The position numbers were made by a program, and so were the translations under genes. This document shows, piece after piece, positions 63,822 through 64,000 of a stretch of 64,000 nt of DNA. The notes below the pieces were generated by a model. The model saw only the letters and a list, made by a program, of their open reading frames with translations, ran no database searches and had not been told where the DNA came from. Source of the DNA: Altererythrobacter lutimaris (GTDB lineage: Bacteria; Pseudomonadota; Alphaproteobacteria; Sphingomonadales; Sphingomonadaceae); contig NZ_JABWTA010000001.1 in the NCBI RefSeq assembly GCF_013371495.1, positions 2,268,693-2,332,692 on the forward strand, read 5' to 3'. Position 1 is the stretch's first letter. Each line of letters begins with the position of its first letter.

Positions 63822-64000
63822 ATGGATATCGCAACAACGCCCGCCACGCCTGAAGGCAACCCTGAACTCGCTGATGCCGCTCGCTCACCCGCAGAGCCTC
63901 CTGTGATCCAGCGCGAGGATTACAAGCCGTTCCCGTGGCTGATACCGGAAATCCAACTCGACTTTGATCTTGCAACCGACTCGACCCGGGTCGTTTCGAA
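63822..64000 (+). CDS. pepN: Aminopeptidase N, N-terminal fragment (cut by window edge)
   Basis: The ATG at 63822 opens a frame that runs to the window end, 59 codons. The key segment REDYKPFPWLIPEIQLDF (from about residue 35) matches the start of the PepN family, a zinc metallopeptidase that removes N-terminal residues in the cytoplasm. The first ~30 residues are low-complexity (Ala, Pro, Glu). The catalytic HExxH lies outside the window. It is divergent from the SDR-like gene across ~50 bases. Confidence 0.8.
   Translation, partial: MDIATTPATPEGNPELADAARSPAEPPVIQREDYKPFPWLIPEIQLDFDLATDSTRVVS

Overview
The window is an ordinary chromosomal stretch of an alphaproteobacterium, most likely order Sphingomonadales, family Erythrobacteraceae. 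This placement is inferred from gene content and gene style, not from a database search. The markers are SciP (DUF1153) with its small partner gene, a TrcR/DUF1013 protein, a bactofilin next to an M23 peptidase, DUF1192 and DUF3035 proteins, Coq7, a Mg-type HemB, and mirrored GTGCTGAGC/TCGAAG-type intergenic repeats. Coding density is high, genes often overlap by ATGA, and GC content is moderately high. I see no prophage, insertion sequence, CRISPR array, rRNA or plasmid gene. One tRNA (Thr, GGT) is present.

Layout. 1-3448 (+): M23 peptidase (cut at the left edge), hemB, GNAT acetyltransferase, gamma-carbonic anhydrase. 3445-8873 (-): ATP-dependent DNA ligase, its partner exonuclease, clpA, DUF1192. 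9003-13391 (+): quinone oxidoreductase, GST, TrcR, acyl-CoA ligase. 13469-15083 (-): bactofilin and M23 peptidase. 15333-22907 (+): proA, nadD, rsfS, rlmH, an EnvC-like activator, a CtpA-type protease, dsbB, coq7 and a secreted protein. 22927-28129: sugar epimerase and Wza-like exporter (divergent), then fabI, a BrkB-like membrane protein, a DnaJ-type chaperone and a small membrane protein on the minus strand. 28371-34852: pdxH, cation-efflux and PhzF genes, a serine hydrolase, mnmA, the SciP pair and a GlsB-type stress protein. 35179-41206 (+): an RND efflux pair and a DUF445 protein. 41366-43975: a sigma-70-like gene (+) and two tandem TonB-C proteins (-). 44054-47109 (-): etfA, etfB and sucC. 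47249-50324: CysQ-like phosphatase (+), OmpA lipoprotein (-), CNNM/CorC protein (+). 50330-58347 (-): DUF3035, lspA, ileS, ribF, folA, purK, purE, gpmA and a 49-aa protein. 58439-64000: tRNA-Thr, a TM plus L7/L12-like small protein (-), two bacterial-PH proteins, threonine aldolase, an EamA transporter, an NAD(P)-epimerase (-) and the start of pepN.

Themes. Envelope and peptidoglycan remodelling is heavily represented: two active-looking M23 enzymes, one degenerate LytM activator, bactofilin, a CtpA protease, an OmpA protein, LspA, DsbB and Wza. Cell-cycle regulators SciP and TrcR are present. Most of the rest is housekeeping metabolism.

The most interesting unexplained items are these: an RND permease with an extra ~120-residue membrane insertion; a compact sigma-70-like protein; paired secreted TonB-C proteins whose first RBS sits in a perfect inverted repeat; a four-hairpin spacer between rsfS and rlmH; a 76-bp inverted repeat with 23-bp perfect arms upstream of gpmA; a 14-bp palindrome upstream of etfBA; and an EcfG-like promoter in front of the GlsB gene. 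I did not find a clearly new multi-gene defence or metabolic system.
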